64,000 nucleotides of DNA from Monodelphis domestica (lineage: Eukaryota; Chordata; Mammalia; Didelphimorphia; Didelphidae). Made by a program: the position numbers and the translations under genes. The DNA lies in NCBI RefSeq assembly GCF_027887165.1, contig NC_077232.1, positions 16,255,755 to 16,319,754 of the forward strand, in the 5' to 3' direction. The stretch's first letter is position 1. Each line of letters opens with the position of its first letter. A model generated the notes under the pieces. That model saw only the letters and a program-made list of their open reading frames with translations, was not told the DNA's origin and did not search any database. Below are positions 21,740 through 33,124 of this stretch, in pieces.

Positions 21740-23625
21740 CAATTTGTCTACATGTAGTTTACATGAATGTTATGCACTTACATACAATTGTAAAACCATC
21801 CCATATCACTGGAAAAAATGTCCTTCTCCCCTTATCATGACCCAAGTTCATTACAAAGTGCAGGTCATGTACAAATGCCAACGTGAAGCATTTTAATATG
21901 AGACCCAGTATTATTGATTCCCCCTCTAACTAAAATGCTTTAGCTATTTTCTATTTATTTCTTAATGTGAATGTTGCTTTTCAATGCAGAAAATTCTTGA
22001 GAATAAGTATTTCCTATTTAATATTTGTCATTATGATCTATTTTAGTTCTAAAAATATAAAAGGCATTTAATGTATGTTTAGGAATGGAAATGTCCTAAG
22101 GTTTTTGCATCACATAATCCACAAAATGAAGGACTAGAATCTTCCTCTCATCAACATAACTTAACACTCACAAAATGAAAAATAAGCCTAGGAAGTAATG
22201 TGACAAGGTAGATTCAGCTATCTTCAAATGCCAAGACCCTAAGAAGTAGATTAAGCTAAAACTTGATAAATTAACAGCAGAGAAGTCTAATCCCTAATCT
22301 ATGACTTATTTAGTATCCACTGTTCCACCTGCCCCCATGCTCTAGAAGAACATCACAAGGACTTGTTCATTGAGAACTACTTGGCAATTAATTATATGAC
22401 TTTCTGTGATTTCCCCCATCCCCAGGTTTCATGCCATTTTTCTGTGGAAACAAGCAGAAGAACTCCACTCTGCCCACCCCACCCCACTAACCTCTGTGCA
22501 AAAGAGGTAGAGCCATAAAACAACAGAAGTATGAGAAGAGTGCTCTACTTACAATAACAAGTTATTACTAGAGGGACATTCAGCCATAGAAGCTAAAAAT
22601 AGAAAAAACATGAGGCCTGAAGGAAAAGGGAGGATCATATCTGGGAGAAAATGTTATTCTCCCCAGAAGTTACTTAAGACAAAAACAGAAAAAACATATT
22701 ACCTAACATAAGAAGACAATGTTAAGGTAAAGCCCTGTCAAATTCACAAAAGGGGAAACAATAAGGATGTAAAAGAAGAATATAGATGGGGAGACTGAAA
22801 TTACCAAATATCTCAAGAGAAAGAAAATGCTATTAATAAGTTAGAGCATTAGCAGATAGTTTGGGAAAATATGAAACAGAAAAGAAGATGACAACCAGTA
22901 TATCTAAACAAGTACAAACATCTCAGAATAAATATTGCAAGGCATGGGAATTTAAGCCAATACCTGATGGAGAAGTGGACATAATGGATTCCCGAGAGGG
23001 AGCAGACTCACATCAGAAGGTCACTGAATTATGTTTAAAAAAAGAGAGACAGATGCTTGTAAAGAGGAGGGAGAAAGAGACATAAATTATGACCTAGAAG
23101 AACAACTAAAGTCTCCAAAGGCAAAAACCAAGAACCCAAATATAATACCCAAACAATATAACTAAGAAAAAATTACTATGTTCTATCTTAATATTTGAAA
23201 GCATTAGAAGGCAGTGAAATAGAAGGGAATGTAGGAATGAAAATAGAATAAAAGGACTGGGGAAAATATGGAGCATTTCATCCAAGCCTCATATCTCCAT
23301 GCTAATACAGTTTGGAACTGTTGTCATTAATTAGGAATATTATTAATGGATTTCATTTATTTATTCATTTTCTTGGTTATGGAAAACTTAAATTGCATCT
23401 TAAACTGCTTTCATATCATTTATTATAAAATAATTGATTACATATAATAACTGATTTTATAATTAGAACCAATCACTAAACTGTATATTAGATATCAATT
23501 ATGATAGTATATTAATCATAACAGAATAGAGTGGGGTATAAGATTATTGCTACCAATAAAATTAAAAGCTTCTATAATCAATTTAGGAATATTCAGTGCA
23601 CAGCTTGACTGAATCCTGATAAAGA
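21740..23625. other. Spacer between units 1 and 2, unassigned
   Basis: No gene or named repeat recognised. It has no visible counterpart between units 2-3 or 3-4. Confidence 0.45.
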
Positions 23626-23849
23626 TAACAAACAAGATATGACCCATAAAAGGTGCTTAAAATATGCATAAATTGAAAGAATAAGTGGCGAACAAAAGGT
23701 TATAAAGTGGAATATTCACTCTTCCTGGTGACTAGAGGAGAGAGCCTTGAAGAAGAAGAAGAGTAGAAGAACAAAAAAGGAAACTATAAAAATGTGGAAA
23801 GGCCCCAATGTCAGGGGAAGGAAGGAATTTGAACTTCAGTCATAAAAAG

Positions 23850-24033
23850 CTGAGGAAGTCTCCAGGTGTAACGACTTTTCGGGCTACTGGACCCAGGCTT
23901 CCAACGCCGAGACAGTGGGACTGTCTCTGTGCATCGACTTTTCCATTTAAATCTCTTTCACGCACAAGTGTCTTTGTGCACAAAAACGCACAAAGACAAT
24001 CATCATCCTCGGTTACCGAGAGACTACTACCAC
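23850..24033 (+). mobile_element. 5'-truncated copy of the same RTE-type element
   Basis: Matches the last ~190 bp of 55367-55955 (CTGAGGAAGTCTCCAG to the ACTAC end). It is flanked by CATAAAAAG at 23841-23849 and 24034-24042. Units 1 and 3 show the empty site. Confidence 0.65.
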
Positions 24034-24104
24034 CATAAAAAGCATAGTAAGAATCTGAGCAGTGGAATAGCCCAGGCAAAACAGATAAGCAAAAGGACTA
24101 AAAT

Positions 24105-24175
24105 AGCTTTATTATATATTTTTATATATTACAATATTGTATATTATATATATATATATATTCACTATATATAGT
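24105..24175. repeat. AT microsatellite
   Basis: TATATATTTTTATATATT and an AT dinucleotide run just downstream of the RTE-type fragment. Confidence 0.8.
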
Positions 24176-25233
24176 GAAGCCAATCAATCACGTTTAGTAA
24201 AGGAACTGCCTACATTTTAGGTCCACTCTCCCTGTAAAGAATTCCAACCCATCTTCTAGGAAAATAATATCCCTACAGAGCAGCTCATCAACACAAAGTT
24301 AAGCTTCCATCCTCTAGAGGAAAAGATCATGTCCACTGACCAAGTGCTACTGGGATTGCAAAATAGATATCCCGGCTCCTGAGCTTCCCCAAAAGGAGAG
24401 ACCCATAAAAATGGAGCAAGTCTATATCCATGTCTCTTCCCCTCTGGTTTCTCCCAGTCTGCCAACCTGAGTAGGCAGAAGTACAGCAGAGAAAGGACTG
24501 AGCGCCAAAGTAACCTTTCACAGAGAGAAAGCCATATACAAATTGCTTGTGATTTCATGGTGAAGACTGATTGGAATCCCAGGGAATCCCTGGCTCCTCA
24601 GAGGCCTCTTTTACTTTCCCTAGCATTTCCAAATTGCATCCCTGCATTAGACAGAGGCAGAAACCATTTCCAAATACAATAGAGCTAATAAAACAAAAAC
24701 TCAAGTTTAATTTGCTCTCTTCCTAATGATAAAGGAAAACCCTGCTCTGCTTGGGAGGTATCTTTTGGGACAAGACATCCCTCATCTGTATGCCATCATT
24801 TTCCTACTAATTTAAGACTATAAGGGGAGGGGAGAAGAAAGCCATTCTGTTGCTGCAGAGCCACAGGATAAGAAGCATGGACAGAGTTAACTTCTCATTA
24901 AGATTCAGAGATGTCCTTTGCTTCTCAAGTCCTTTATAGGCAGTCTCTTGGGCTTCCCCAAGCAGAGAAAGTACAGATTCCCATCCTGGCACCACAGAGA
25001 GTTGCTATCACTGATAGCTGCTCCTTCCACATCTCACTAAACACAGGGTAGATACCAATTTGGATGTTATTTGTTTTCACCTGGTGAGCTGGGAGTCAGG
25101 AAAGTTAACCCTGGTTCTCTTTCCCAGGGACACAAAGGAACAACAGCCCATATTTTTATCATGAATGTTTCCATGCTCTGTCAACCATGAGCACAAACTA
25201 GACACAAGTTAGAGATGAGATATATGCATTTGA

Positions 25234-25239
25234 TTTATT
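25234..25239 (-). terminator. Putative gene 2 polyadenylation signal
   Basis: AATAAA on the minus strand, about 0.93 kb downstream of the stop, at the position homologous to the other units. Confidence 0.3.
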
Positions 25240-26163
25240 AAATTAGCAAATAATTATAACATACATATGATCTGTGTATTATATGCACATACAAGTCTTC
25301 ATTTAAAATGCACATAGCCCCCTTGTGTACAGACATCATAAAATAAGGACAGAATTGGGCGTGTTTATCCTTTAAATGAATTTTAAAAACACAGTGAGGA
25401 TCTCACCAAGGCAAGCTTAAACAATGCCAACTCCCCAATGTTTGGAACCAGGGTTGTGAGGCTCACACAATAGTGGCATTGGCCATCTTGTGGCTGCCTC
25501 CTTGGTGATATCTTAGGATGCAGTTGGTACAAAATCTCCATGGCAAAAAAGGTGGCAAAGTACAGAGCTCAGAGTGAAGGCAGGGACAAAGAACCGGCTC
25601 CTATGGGAAAAGGTGGAATTAGAAAAGAGATCCTATAGTATACTGGCCGGCTTCCTGAGGCAAGAGAAATATTTACCCAATCTCATTGCCCATAAGACAT
25701 GCCATCCCCATAAACTGACCCAAACTCTACACCCATAATAGGATTAACCTTCCTTTCTGCTACAAGTTCTCCTCTTGCATATAACCATTCTACATAATAT
25801 TCCCTATATCTTTCTATATCTCTCATCTTAAAGTTGAGGATACAGTCAATTATTTCATCAATGCAGGGAACTCTTAGAGACTGTAACCAACATAAGTTAG
25901 AGCCTCCTGCTCTCCACCTTGTAGAGGGAGTTGTTCAGAATCCTGGGAAGGTAAATAGCTTGCCCAGGATTATAGAAGCAACAAACAAGAGAGACAAGAC
26001 TTGAACCCAGATCTCCCTAACTTTATAGTCAACTCTTATCCTGTATGCCAACCTGTCTCTTGTCTCCCAGTGGGCTGAGGGTTCCTTGAGGTCAAAAGCT
26101 ACGGAGCCAACTGCCATAAGTCAGTTTTCCAGAGTCCCTTTAAAGAGATGATACCAAGTCTCC

Positions 26164-26353
26164 TTACCAAGAGTCAGTCTTTTGTTCTGAAGAGAACATT
26201 TTTCCTGATCTCCCCAGGATGCCACAGAGTTCTCGACTCCAATGGATGGGGCCATATTCACTAGCCTGCATTCTCAGGGCACGAGATTCTTTGTGGTCCC
26301 GAGATGGCAGATTAGCAACAGGCTCCTCCTCCATCTTCCGTGAGCTTGTTGTC
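26164..26353 (-). CDS. OOSP2-like: Gene 2 exon 4 (tail and stop)
   Basis: 190 nt after a CATGTGTAG acceptor, ending KTDSW-TAA. It is mixed-charge, alignable with the gene 1 tail only near RMQ and the C-terminus, and carries Cys162. Confidence 0.78.
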
Positions 26354-29300
26354 CTACACATGGGAAAATTAAAGAGTATGTTCAACCAAGGGAAATACAT
26401 TAAGTGACTACTATATACAATGTCCTGGGGGTCAGAATCAAGAGAGATGAACCACTTGAGTTGAAACATCTTGTTTTTACCACATATTTGAAAAGCCTGT
26501 GTGAAATATATGAAGAGTATTTTTTGTGAGAGATCAGAGCTATCCAGTAACACTTCCTATAGACAGAGGCAATTAAGCAAAACTTTGAAGGAAATTAAAG
26601 CTTTCAAAGAGCATAAGTGAAGAAGTAGGCTCCTGGCAGAGTCATGGAACTGACAGGATACAGGAGGATGACCAGCAAGAATTTCTACTCTACTTGATTG
26701 GGAAATAATTTATAATAAAGACTAAAAAATGGGTTGAGGTTAAGCTTTGAACTCCAAGGGGCTTTTGCATATTTGGAAGATGTGGCCAGGTTCTACTATT
26801 CTTCAAAAAATGATTCAATCCTTCCTTCAGGCTTTATTCCAGTTCTCAGCCTAAAATTTGTAATCATGGATGTCAAAGTTGGACACCGAATCTTGGGTAT
26901 CACTGTTGAATAGAATATCAGAGGTCCTTAAATGTTAGAAATAGCAATGGCCTGGACCATCTTTTCAAAGTGGACTATCGGTCATCTTTTTCCCCCCTTT
27001 TTCTAGCAGGTAGAACATCTTGTACATCAGGATTTAATAAATGCTTGCTGAATTGAGACCTTCATTTTACAAGAGAAAAAAAGGACAAGGGAAGTAAATA
27101 CTCCCTCGTATAACTAACAAAAGATTTTTCTTCCCCAAATCTGGCTATTTCTGCCTTCAAATTCAGGAATTTTTAAATTTCATCTTGACTCTCCACTGTC
27201 AAGCCTCCATTTAATTAATGATTAATGGCAACACATTAACTAATAAGCAAAAGGATAATATAGTTAAGGTGTGAGGAGACTATCTTGGCATTAAGATGAA
27301 CAATAACAGAGACCCCAGCTATATTACTTACCTAAACACTGTGCAGGTCAAGGGGAATTCACATGACGCATGACCAAACATGGCACACACGGGAGTATAA
27401 TAGAGCTTACTTTTATAGATCACATGTGTTTCAAAAGCCTAAAACAGAGACACCATTTAAGTCAAAGGATTACAAAATGTTATTACTTGTGCGCTTAACC
27501 CCGATTCCTCCCAAATTTTCCTTGTGTGATACACCACCTTCTTTCTCCATAATCTACTTTCATCCTTACTCTATGATCTTTGTCCCTTTATCAAATAGAC
27601 TAGAATTCCCCCAGCCTTAAAAAGCCTCCACTTCATTCAAACATCCCCTTCAAGATGTAATTGTGTCTCATTCCTTTCACTGGCAATAAAACCCATTGTT
27701 CTCATTTCCTCCTCCCTTCTCAACTCCTTGAAATCTGGCATCTACCCTTCCACTCACTCAGAAATGATTTTTTCTCTAATGTTATTGGTGATGTTACCAA
27801 ATATACTCACTTCCTCAGTCCTTCCTGATCTCTGTAGTATTTGATCCAGTTGACAAAATAGGATTTCCTACCTGGCTCTTCAGTGCTGTCTTTGTCTTCT
27901 ACTATCCAGCTATTTTTCCTCGATCTCCTTTGAAAGATCATCCTCATATGATTATAATCCCAAACTAAGACTGATCTCTCCAACCTCTCACTATAGCAGC
28001 TCACACGAGTTTAGCCTACTCAGTATAGCCACTTCTAGTGTCTAAGTTTCCAGTTCTTATTATCCCTCTCCTGCCCTCTAGATCCACCTTACCAAATTCC
28101 TTTTATCTGTCTCTACATTACCATCCTTTCCAACTCCACCTTCCAAAATAGAACACCTAGATTTCCCAGGAGGCCATCCTTCTCCCTAATTCTCTCTTCC
28201 TGTTGAAGGCATCACCCTCTTTTGGAACACAGACTGGAAACCACCCTGTCTTTGACATTTATTGTTATCTTCTGTCATGTCAACTATTAATAAGCCTCTT
28301 AAGACATCATGTCCCTTCTATGCCACTCATACAACCTAGTCAAGGTCCTGTTCCAACCTCTGCCCAGACTGCTGCAAACTCTTTTGTCTCACCCAGATTC
28401 ATGCTTCTCTTTTCACAGTTGTCCAATTGCTGAAACCATGGCTCTTGCCACGCCCCTTCAAGATTCAAGAAGGTCCAATAGCTCCCTCTTGCTTAATGGA
28501 ACAGATATAAATTATTTTGCCGTAACTTGTAACACACTTAATTGTCTAGTTCCCGTACCCCAAAGGAGTGTCATTACATCCCAGTTTATTGCTGATCCTT
28601 CTCCTTCCTAGGTTTTACAACCCCATCCTAAATAGCCCACTTCTTGTCCATTAATTGTATTTGTATAGGATGTCCCCAAGGCCTGGAAAAGTCTCCCTTT
28701 TCACAGAATCCTTTTTTCACAACACTGCTGCTTCCTAGCAAAAGACTCCCTGATCCCTCCATCCCCCATATCATATTTTCTATAAAATCTGCTTAAAAGA
28801 TTACAGCTATACATGTTTGCCTTTCTTTATGTCTCCAGAGCCAGGCCAGGCATGCAATAATCACTGCTTACTACTGGAAGAAATTAATATCAGAAAAATG
28901 AAGTAAAACATCCCAACTAAAAATTCAGTGTGGAGGCTTTGAGAACAAATGCCTTTGGATCAGAGTCAGATGAGCAGCCTCTAAAACCACTCACTCACTC
29001 TCAAAACAAAGTCCCTCCACTCCTAAGGAACAATTTGCTGGTAAGGTATTGGGAACGTAGGGATTCAAAGCATCCAGGGCATCTAGGATAGCCTGGGATC
29101 AAGCCATGATCTGGTCAAGACTGTGGGTCCAAAGCTTGACCATCAGGTTTAGTAGTATGTCTGAGTATGTACTATGTAATAGAGAGGCTTGAAGAAATTA
29201 TCAATAGCCAACTTCAGCTTCCATTTCATAGTGGGCTTTCCAAATAGTTCTTCCTGACTGGTCAGTATTCTCTCTTAGGTTTCCATCCCCATGGTAGAGA

Positions 29301-32068
29301 TCTCATCTGATATATTTCTGAATTTCACCAAAATGACAAAAAAAAAAATAAGAGCCAAGAAAAGCTCTACTCTGGCACATTCTGGATGTATAAGCATGCA
29401 CGCACACGTGCGAGCGCACACACACAGAGCCAGGGATCCTCAAGGGTGCTCATGCAAAATAATACAGCTATATTTAGCTGGTACCCAATCTGCTCATAGT
29501 TCAGTCATTCACCTAGCATTTATTGAGGCATACTAAGTGCCAGGCACTGTGCTAAGTGCTAGGGACACGAAGCAAAATTCTTCCCTTAGATTATCATTGA
29601 TCTCATTTGATTCTAAAAAACAACAACAACAAAACCCTTGCCTACCTTTGCCCTATAACTCTCTTTCTACTACAAAGATTTAGTAAGCTACATGAGCCTG
29701 GGTTACTTACCTTCATACAGGCTTAGTTTCCTTAGTAAAATGGATAAGATTTATAAAATATTTCATTTGTTAGATGCTTTTATCATTCCCATCTTACAGA
29801 TGGGGAAACTGAAGCATGTAGACATTCAATTACTTGCCCAGCATCAGAGTCATCACATAGTGTTTGAGGCTAAATTTAAACTTAGATTTTTGTGATTCCA
29901 GGGCTGACATTCTATCCAATATGCTATCCAGTTCAGAACCCCATCTTCCCCCCCCCCCAAGTCATCTCCCTCGGCCCAGTTTTGGAGGTGGATAACCTTG
30001 TTAAACTAAAGAATAGCCATAAGAGCTGCTCAGCAAAAATGGCAGGACCTTGATTCATCTCCTCCTTCCCAGACTGCCCCTCTTGGCCTTAGTTACAGTA
30101 TCACTTCATAGGAAACTCAGTTTATATTGTTCTTTAGTATATTATGGAGTCAGTTAGAGTATTCATGAAAAAGTGGCTCTTGTGGCCACCTCTTACCTCA
30201 AACTGAATCCCACACTCTGTAACAGAATAGTGTAGCTCAAATATATTTGGCTTCTCTCCATTAACTCGACAACCCGTCCCAAGAATCAGTTCTTCAGCTT
30301 TCAAGGAACTGCAAGCACCAAACAAATTTTTTTTCACCGACACCCGGAACATGAGAAGATTACAGTCCACAGTCACTGGGGAAAGACCAAAGAACCATTT
30401 GGGTCTAGCTTTTACTGAAACCAGTAAGTGGATAAATATTTCATTGGTACCTGCCATGTGCCAAGGACTACTTCTAACCAATGGCCCTGAGAAGAGACTA
30501 GAGCCAAGGAAGCAGGAGTTTGTAGAGGAAAGCAGCCAAAGAAAGGTTCACAGGCACGATGATTTCAGGTCGCAATTATGTAGTGCCACAGAGCCGATAG
30601 CCTGTTTTACCAACATGATCTCACGTAGTCCGAAGAAACTTGAGAGGCAGGAGCTATCAGCGTACCCATTTTCCCAGTCAAGTTTAGGCTCAAAAATCAG
30701 TTTGAGAGATCTGAAATTTCTGTTGGGGTATATAACATTGAACTGCTTGCTTCATCACCACTTCCAGCTTTCTTTGTTACTAAAAATAGTTTTCTGGGGA
30801 GAAGAGGTTGTTTAGACATAAAAAGAAAAATCTCTTTTAATGAAATATTTTATAAATTATTTGTATTTTCTCAAAGAAACTAAGTTTCAGAAAGCTAAAG
30901 TAATAGAGGTCTAGGTTCATATTGCTACTAAATTTCTGTAGCAGAGATCCAGGGCTGTAGGGCAGTATTGGCCAAATAGCACAACTGGATTCCACCTACC
31001 ACTCATCCCCCTGTGTGTTTTGTCTGCTACATCTTAATAGCATCTCCAAGAAGGTGGGAATCATAGCTGGATGATTTTGTTGTTCGTATTGCTAGTGTTA
31101 ACCACAAGGCACTTCCCAATACAGAGAATCAAAAGGATTTGCCAAAGAAAAGACCTTTGTGAGAGCTGAAACAGAGTGAGTGCTTCAGGGGCAAGAGAAA
31201 AAAATCTGCAATAATATTCTAGAGAAAAACTAAGAAAGACTTTAGCATGCCAATCAATGCAATGACTAGTCATGATTTTTAAAAAGTGAAGATGAAATTT
31301 GCCTCCCCCAAAAAAACTGAACTTGAAAATGGAGAAAGACATAGTTTTAGACACAAAATGTGGGGATTTGATCAGACTATAAATATTGAGGAATTTGGTT
31401 GTTTTTATCTTTTGTTAAAAAATTTGCTTGCTGGAAACAGCTGGGTAGCTCAGTGGATTGAGATCCAGGCCTAGAGATGGGAAGTCCTAGGTTCAAATCT
31501 GGCCTCAGACACTTCCCAGCTGTGTGACCCTGGGCAAGTCATTTCACCCCCATTGCCTAGCCCTGACCACTCTTCTGCCTTGGAGCCAATACACTGTATT
31601 GACTCCAAGATGGAAGGTAAGGGTTTAAAAAAAAAAATTTGCTTGCTGGAAACAGCTGGGAAGCTCAGTGGATTGAGATCCAGGCCTAGAGATGGGAGGT
31701 CCTAGGTTCAAATCCGGTCTCAGCCACTTCCTAGCTGTGTGACCCTGGGCAAGTCACTTGACCCCCATTGCCTAGCCCTTACCACTCTTCTGCCTTGGAG
31801 CCAATACACAGTATTGACTCCAAAATGGAAGATAAGGGTTTAAAAAAACTTTTTTTAATAAAAGTAAAACTAAAATAAAATATCAGTTTGTTATCTGACT
31901 GCTACAATTCACAGAAAACTAAGTCTACACCTACTTAATAAGGAAGCACTCATTTAAGACAGAGTCAAACACCAAGGCAACAAAATTCACTCACTTACCT
32001 GGTTCATCATCAGCCCAGCTTAGGCAAATTAAAAGGCACAGCAAAACCAACCTCAGAAAGGCTTCCAT
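26164..32068 (-). CDS. OOSP2-like: Gene 2: OOSP/PLAC1-like secreted oocyte protein, 4 coding exons, 181 aa
   Basis: Exons 32068-31999, 30375-30197, 27438-27332 and 26353-26164 (70, 179, 107 and 190 nt) join in frame to 181 codons plus TAA. The signal peptide is MEAFLRLVLLCLLICLSWA. The domain carries EELILGTGC, VTECGI and ETHVIYK-LYYTP with the family cysteines C28, C59, C78 and C115. Unlike gene 3 it has four further cysteines outside the signal peptide: C45, C101, C109 and C162. The even number suggests extra disulfides (inference). Intron 1 is short (about 1.6 kb against 3.7 kb in gene 1) although it holds two SINEs. The tail ends KTDSW with a stop in the same TTGGTAAG context as gene 1. 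A complete reading frame, canonical splice sites and a conserved promoter suggest a working gene. Confidence 0.85.
27332..27438 (-). CDS. OOSP2-like: Gene 2 exon 3
   Basis: 107 nt between a TTTTAG acceptor and a GTAAGT donor. It encodes AFETHVIYKSKLYYTP and ends at FPLTCTVFR. It adds C101 and C109 to the family cysteine C115. Confidence 0.87.
29515..29935 (+). repeat. Ancient LINE (L2-like) 3' fragment, intron 2 of gene 2
   Basis: Shared ancestral copy (CCAGGCACTGTGCTAAGTGC, CAGATGGGGAAACTGAAGC). Confidence 0.6.
30197..30375 (-). CDS. OOSP2-like: Gene 2 exon 2
   Basis: 179 nt between a CTTTCCCCAG acceptor and a GTAAGA donor. It encodes VTVDCNLLMFRVSVKK through CGIQFE, with EELILGTGC and the extra Cys45. 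Confidence 0.87.
31435..31631 (+). mobile_element. Marsupial tRNA-derived SINE, first of tandem pair
   Basis: Starts AAACAGCTGGG instead of the usual GGGGCAGCTGGG. The 18-bp AAAAAATTTGCTTGCTGG occurs before it (31417-31434) and between the pair (31632-31649). Confidence 0.9.
31650..31850 (+). mobile_element. Marsupial tRNA-derived SINE, second of tandem pair
   Basis: Same unusual AAACAGCTGGG start and GAGATCCAGGCC body as the preceding copy. The 18-bp leader is not repeated after it. Confidence 0.9.
31999..32068 (-). CDS. OOSP2-like: Gene 2 exon 1 (signal peptide)
   Basis: 70 nt, ATG to a GTAAGTGA donor, phase 1. It encodes MEAFLRL, a Leu-rich core and SWADDEP; cleavage is likely after SWA. 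Confidence 0.85.
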
Positions 32069-32145
32069 TGTGACAAATTGGAGAGCAAGGCTACGGACCT
32101 CAACACCAAATGGGAAATTGGAAATGGGGCTAATATTTCATGGGA

Positions 32146-32152
32146 TTTTATA
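32146..32152 (-). promoter_or_regulatory. TATA box of gene 2
   Basis: TATAAAA on the minus strand, 78 bp upstream of the ATG, within the conserved AATCAAGTATAAAAT context. Confidence 0.65.
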
Positions 32153-32167
32153 CTTGATTGCCCCCCT

Positions 32168-32220
32168 CAGGTGTCTCCAGTGATCTCCCTCTCTTAGCTC
32201 AAGGAAATCTCCACCACCTG
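32168..32220 (-). promoter_or_regulatory. Paired E-boxes upstream of gene 2 TATA
   Basis: CAGGTG at 32168-32173 and CACCTG at 32215-32220, in positions equivalent to genes 1 and 3. Confidence 0.4.
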
Positions 32221-32257
32221 GGGAACACAGAGACCTTTCTTTTAAAATTGGTTGTTC

Positions 32258-32653
32258 TCAATTGAATGTAATGGACTTCTCTACTGACAGCAATGCAATG
32301 ATCCAGGACAATTCTAAGGGACTGATGTAAACGAACGCTATCCACATCCAGAGAAAGAGCTGCAGGAGTAGAAACACAGATGAAAAACATTTTCTCGATC
32401 AAATAGTTCAATGGGGATATGATTGGGAATATAGACTAAACAATCACTCTATTGCAAATATTAATAATATGGAAATAGGTCTTGATCAATGATACTTATA
32501 AAACCCAGTGAAACTGCTTGCTGGCTATGGGAAGGGGGTAAGAAGAGGGGAGGGAAAGAACATGAATCATGTAACCATGGAAAAATATTCTAAATCAATT
32601 AATTAAATAAAATTTTTCAAATAAAAAATAAAATAACTAGACAATAAAAAAAT
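32258..32653 (+). mobile_element. 5'-truncated marsupial L1 3' end upstream of gene 2
   Basis: Contains CAATGGGGATATGATTGGG, CATGAATCATGTAACCATGG and an A-rich end. The target duplication AAAATTGGTTGTTC (32244-32257) / AAAATCAGGTGTTC (32654-32667) is clear. Units 1 and 3 have the empty site. It lies about 190 bp upstream of the gene 2 ATG and 105 bp upstream of the TATA box, just beyond the E-boxes. Confidence 0.82.
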
Positions 32654-32919
32654 AAAATCAGGTGTTCAGAGTTAAAGGGCCTAAAAAAAAAAAATCTTCC
32701 CCTTGGCAGTGTCTGTAGAACAGAAACTTCATGAGGGAAGTAGATTTCCTAGGATCATGACACTACCTAGTAAGGGATCATACACAGAGAAATATAAAAT
32801 AGAGACATAATAATTATATTTGCTCTCTGTGCTCTGTCTGGTACATGATAGGGAGGAAGGAAAACATCAGATGAATTCTACGATGACAGTTCCCAGAAGG
32901 GTTAAAAACTAATTACATA

Positions 32920-33124
32920 GGAGGCAGTTGGGTAGCTCAGTGGATTGAGAACCAGGCCTAGAGTTGGGAGGTCCTGGGTTCAAATCTGGCCTCAACCACT
33001 TCCTAGCTGTGTGACCCTGGGCAAGTCACTTAACTCCCATTGCCTAGCCCTTACCACTCTTCTGCCTTGGAGCCAATACACAGTATTGACTCCAAGACAA
33101 AAGGTAAGGGTTTTAATAAAATTA
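32920..33124 (+). mobile_element. Marsupial tRNA-derived SINE upstream of gene 2
   Basis: Full-length. Duplication AAAAACTAATTACATA (32904-32919) with one mismatch at 33125-33140. Empty site in units 1 and 3. Confidence 0.92.

Larger units (their letters stand above)
4740..21740. repeat. Tandem segmental unit 1 (contains gene 1)
   Basis: Homologous along its length with units 2-4. The left part (4740-5260, 6310-6960) matches 55970-57070; the gene body and promoter match all units; the right part (19080-21740) matches 34370-36320 and 50950-55110. Shared ancient repeats include a LINE-type tail near 10017-10150 (also 25920-26070, 42140-42290, 59815-59960). Unit-specific insertions are an L1, an older L1 piece, several SINEs and a hAT element. 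It lacks about 1.2 kb of 5' flank that units 2 and 3 have at 33190-34370 and 49740-50950. Confidence 0.75.

Noticed and set aside
30351-30815. 154-codon plus-strand open frame, the longest in the window
   Set aside because: It is the shadow of exon 2 of gene 2 running into intron 1; no conserved counterpart in units 1 or 3.
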